Shown one piece after another: positions 61,670-64,000 of a DNA stretch of 64,000 nucleotides (position 1 is its first letter; each line of letters opens with the position of its first letter). The stretch is from Bacteroidia bacterium (lineage in GTDB: Bacteria > Bacteroidota > Bacteroidia > NS11-12g > UBA955). The notes under the pieces are model-generated. The model was not told the DNA's origin. It saw only the letters and a program-made list of their open reading frames with translations, and did not search any database. The stretch is from positions 22,893 to 86,892 of the forward strand of contig JALOAG010000010.1 of NCBI GenBank assembly GCA_023228875.1, in the 5' to 3' direction. The translations under genes and the position numbers were made by a program.

Positions 61670-62554
61670 ATGAGTGTATTAGTAAATAAAAATTCCCGCA
61701 TTATAGTGCAAGGCTTTACAGGTAAAGAAGGAACTTTCCATGCTTCTCAGATGATTGAGTATGGAAGTAATGTGGTAGGTGGAGTTACTCCGGGAAAAGG
61801 CGGTCAAACACATCTTGACAAACCGATTTTCAATACTGTTGCCGATGCGGTCAAAGCTACAAATGCAAACGTATCCATTATTTTTGTTCCACCTCCCTTT
61901 GCAGCAGATGCTGTGATGGAAGCTGCGGATGCAGGCATTAAAGTTATAGTATGTATTACTGAAGGAATTCCAACAAAAGATATGATTCAAGTTGCCGCCT
62001 ATATTAAAGACAGAAATTGTACTTTAATTGGACCTAATTGTCCGGGCGTAATTACTTCTGAAGAGGCAAAAGTAGGAATTATGCCAGGCTTTGTTTTTAA
62101 AAAGGGCAATATTGGAATAGTTTCCAAATCGGGTACACTCACTTATGAAGCAGCAGATCAGATTGTAAAATCGGGTTTAGGTATTTCAACTGCAATTGGA
62201 ATTGGAGGAGATCCAATCATTGGAACTTCTACTAAACAAGCCGTTGAATTATTTATGAAAGACCCTGATACTGCAGGTATTGTTATGATAGGAGAGATAG
62301 GAGGCAGCATGGAAGCAGAAGCTGCCAGATGGATTAAGGAAAATGGAACAAAACCTGTTGTTGGCTTTATTGCAGGACAAACAGCACCTCCCGGTCGCAG
62401 AATGGGACATGCCGGTGCTATTGTGGGAGGGAAAGACGATACCGCTGAAGCAAAAATGAGAATTATGGCGGAATGTGGAATCCATGTAGTAAAATCTCCT
62501 GCTGAAATTGGTGCTAAAATGGCTGAAATAATGGCAAAGCCGTTAAACGCCTGA
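61670..62554 (+). CDS. sucD: Succinyl-CoA synthetase alpha subunit
   Basis: The 294-aa product has the CoA-binding start (IIVQGFTGKEGTFHASQMIE), LIGPNCPGVI and the active-site phospho-His in RRMGHAGAIVGG. It pairs with SucC, not in this window, to convert succinyl-CoA to succinate with nucleotide phosphorylation. That links to the mutase/acyl-CoA chemistry of icmF only in a general sense. Confidence 0.96.
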   Translation: MSVLVNKNSRIIVQGFTGKEGTFHASQMIEYGSNVVGGVTPGKGGQTHLDKPIFNTVADAVKATNANVSIIFVPPPFAADAVMEAADAGIKVIVCITEGIPTKDMIQVAAYIKDRNCTLIGPNCPGVITSEEAKVGIMPGFVFKKGNIGIVSKSGTLTYEAADQIVKSGLGISTAIGIGGDPIIGTSTKQAVELFMKDPDTAGIVMIGEIGGSMEAEAARWIKENGTKPVVGFIAGQTAPPGRRMGHAGAIVGGKDDTAEAKMRIMAECGIHVVKSPAEIGAKMAEIMAKPLNA

Positions 62555-62580
62555 TTATGAATAATTAATTATTAAAAACT

Positions 62581-63477
62581 ATGTCAAATACAATAGAAAA
62601 TAACAACACGATTCTGGTTCCCTACGATTTCTCAGAAATTGCTGCGAATGCGCTGGCACATGCAGTTAAAATTGCTAAACTATACAACAACAAAATTACT
62701 TTGCTACATATTGTTGAAGACAATTTTTTGGAATCTATTTTTGGTGCCAATACTTTGAAAGAAGGATTGGTTAGAGAAGCCATTGAAAGTAAATTGGATA
62801 AGACAATTGAAGAAATCCGAACAAATGAACATATAGAAATCAATAAATTAGTTGAAGAAGGTCGAGTACATAAGACAATCGTTAGAATTGCAAATGAAGG
62901 TAATTACGATAGTATTGTGATGGGGTCTAATGGTGCAGCAGGTATGGAACAAATTATTGGTTCTAATGCTTCTCGTGTGATTAGATATAGCGAACAACCC
63001 GTTGTAGTGGTAAAAGAGAAACCTATCGGAAATGGCTATGAAAAGATTGTGCTTCCGATTGATACTACTTATGAAACTCGTCAGAAGGTTACTTGGGCAA
63101 TACATTTAGCAAAGAAATTTAATTCTACTATCCATGTTATTTTTGAAAATGTTAAGGATGAGTTCACCCGCTCTAAACTATTTGCGAGTGTGAATAGTGT
63201 CCAAGATATTTTAGCAAAAAATAATGTGAAGTATGTTGTAAAAGGCTTAGATGAAGAGAATTATCCCGACAGTTTTGCACGAGAAACTTTGCAGTATGCT
63301 AATAGAATTGATGCGGATCTGATTATGATTATGACACAACAAGAGGTTGGGTTCTCTGAACTTATTATAGGTTCGTATGCTCAACAGATTGTTAATCAAA
63401 GTCAAAGAATTCCTGTAATGTGTATTAATCCGAAAGAAGGTGGATATACTCTCGCTTATGGAAGTTTCTTTGAATAA
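62581..63477 (+). CDS. Tandem universal stress protein
   Basis: The 298-aa product contains two Usp domains of about 140 residues. The first has the ATP-binding G-2x-G-9x-G(S) motif (MGSNGAAGMEQIIGSNASRV). The second is more degenerate (TQQEVGFSELIIGSYAQQIV). Usp proteins respond to starvation and other stress. It follows sucD by 26 bp and ends before two terminator hairpins. Confidence 0.9.
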   Translation: MSNTIENNNTILVPYDFSEIAANALAHAVKIAKLYNNKITLLHIVEDNFLESIFGANTLKEGLVREAIESKLDKTIEEIRTNEHIEINKLVEEGRVHKTIVRIANEGNYDSIVMGSNGAAGMEQIIGSNASRVIRYSEQPVVVVKEKPIGNGYEKIVLPIDTTYETRQKVTWAIHLAKKFNSTIHVIFENVKDEFTRSKLFASVNSVQDILAKNNVKYVVKGLDEENYPDSFARETLQYANRIDADLIMIMTQQEVGFSELIIGSYAQQIVNQSQRIPVMCINPKEGGYTLAYGSFFE

Positions 63478-63501
63478 TATTTATTTTTTATGATGGAAAA
63501 A

Positions 63502-63520
63502 GGGGCTTTAAGCCCCTTTT
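63502..63520 (+). terminator. Terminator after the universal stress gene
   Basis: GGGGCTT pairs with AAGCCCC around a tight loop, followed by TTTT. It is the first of two hairpins in this gap. Confidence 0.75.
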
Positions 63521-63532
63521 GATTTGTAAACA

Positions 63533-63567
63533 AAAACGGGTTACAATTTCACATTGTAACCCGTTTT
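63533..63567. terminator. Second, symmetric terminator hairpin
   Basis: A 15-bp perfect stem (AAAACGGGTTACAAT with ATTGTAACCCGTTTT) and 5-nt loop lies at 63533-63567. A/T ends on both sides fit a bidirectional terminator. Confidence 0.8.
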
Positions 63568-63878
63568 ATTTGTTGCGCACCTGATGAGCGCATTATTGAA
63601 CTCTTTAAAGGGATTGAAAGAAGTTTATTTGCTTTGCAATGGTGGGGATTTTTATCACTAAACTTCCTACAAAGCCAAAAACTCAAATTTAGCACAAATG
63701 TTCAAACGAAGCACTGAACCCCCACTTGCGCCAAACGGCTGTGCCTGTTGCACAACCACACCCATAACTTCATTAGGCAAATATAAATCAATTATGCATG
63801 TATTAACAAAAGTGCAATAAGTGTGCATAATTAATTGATTGTCAGTGTTGTATATTTTGCCTTGAAAATTTCATTTTT
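63568..63878. other. Gap between stress gene and IS transposase, probable IS left flank
   Basis: No gene is visible. The stretch near 63708-63750 (CCCCCACTTGCGCCAAACGG) is more GC-rich than its surroundings. Near 63793-63838 an imperfect inverted repeat (AATTATGCA and TGCATAATT) flanks about 27 nt. One of these may mark the end of the insertion sequence, but the other end is outside the window. Confidence 0.4.
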
Positions 63879-63886
63879 TATCTTTG
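63879..63886 (+). promoter_or_regulatory. -7 box (TATCTTTG) of the IS transposase
   Basis: This exact TAnnTTTG match is 4 nt before the ATG at 63891. An upstream ATG at 63887 meets a stop after four codons. Confidence 0.5.
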
Positions 63887-63890
63887 ATGC

Positions 63891-64000
63891 ATGCAGGGAC
63901 GTAAGGATATTCAACCAAAAATGTTGTATCAAGTAAGCATTGACAGCTTGGTACCAACTGACAATTTTTATCGCTTATTATCACAAACCCTTGATACAGC
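63891..64000 (+). mobile_element. IS1182-family transposase, 3' end outside the window
   Basis: The visible 36 residues (MQGRKDIQPKMLYQVSIDSL, then VPTDNFYRLLSQTLDT) match the conserved N-terminus of IS1182/IS1182-like transposases. These are usually about 450-500 aa. Only the start is in the window, so completeness and the exact left end of the element cannot be judged. Confidence 0.8.

Overview
The window is chromosomal DNA from a low-GC member of the Bacteroidota. Three things support this. Promoters carry the Bacteroidota TAnnTTTG -7 box. The type IX secretion (T9SS) genes porX and sprE/porW are present. Four secreted or membrane proteins end in the gliding-motility-type (type B) T9SS sorting domain. 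I cannot place it to genus. Most genes are housekeeping or cell-envelope genes.

Layout. 1-1.7 kb: end of an outer-membrane barrel-like gene. 1.8-3.8 kb: a small accessory patch with a 10-bp-phased CTTTCA array and a decayed large serine recombinase whose reading frame runs into the antisense strand of a tRNA-Met gene. 3.8-8.7 kb: a GT9 glycosyltransferase and a 1214-aa T9SS cargo protein. 8.7-14.7 kb: a minus-strand run of an M23 peptidase, a lipoprotein, maf, an M16 peptidase and an ATP-cone/nuclease fusion. 14.8-24.3 kb: sprE/porW, PBP1A, the fused mutase icmF and a GT4 glycosyltransferase. 24.3-27.7 kb: gmk, an ABC exporter and a sugar-nucleotide-type dehydrogenase. 27.7-30.9 kb: a frameshifted T9SS cargo gene and a 12-cysteine secreted protein. 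31.5-37.6 kb: porX, tsaE, a methyltransferase, a heme-type TonB receptor and a lipoprotein. 37.6-44.5 kb: miaA, a CCA-type nucleotidyltransferase, tRNA-Leu, an OmpA lipoprotein, rlmH, acylphosphatase, rplU and rpmA. 44.6-54.3 kb: an rfbC-like epimerase, a LuxC-like reductase, folK, a WbqC-like protein, an aminotransferase, a heptose-phosphate kinase, a Trk-type K+ transporter, a 33-aa membrane protein, a deoxynucleoside kinase and trpS. 54.3-61.0 kb: an ECF sigma factor, a membrane anti-sigma-like protein carrying its own T9SS sorting domain, and a 1592-aa T9SS cargo protein. 61.1-64 kb: a YbjN-like protein, sucD, a universal stress protein and the start of an IS1182-type transposase.

How the genes fit together. 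T9SS functions recur: SprE/PorW (machine), PorX (regulator) and four sorting-domain proteins. The sigma/anti-sigma/giant-cargo operon is the best candidate for an undescribed system, because the anti-sigma-like protein carries the tail that the secretion machine recognises. A second notable pattern is that several genes have the -7 promoter box only 4-7 nt before the start codon, which predicts leaderless transcripts.

Two genes are broken by what looks like one extra base in a homopolymer (3140-3147 and 29263-29266). Each could be real decay or a sequencing error.
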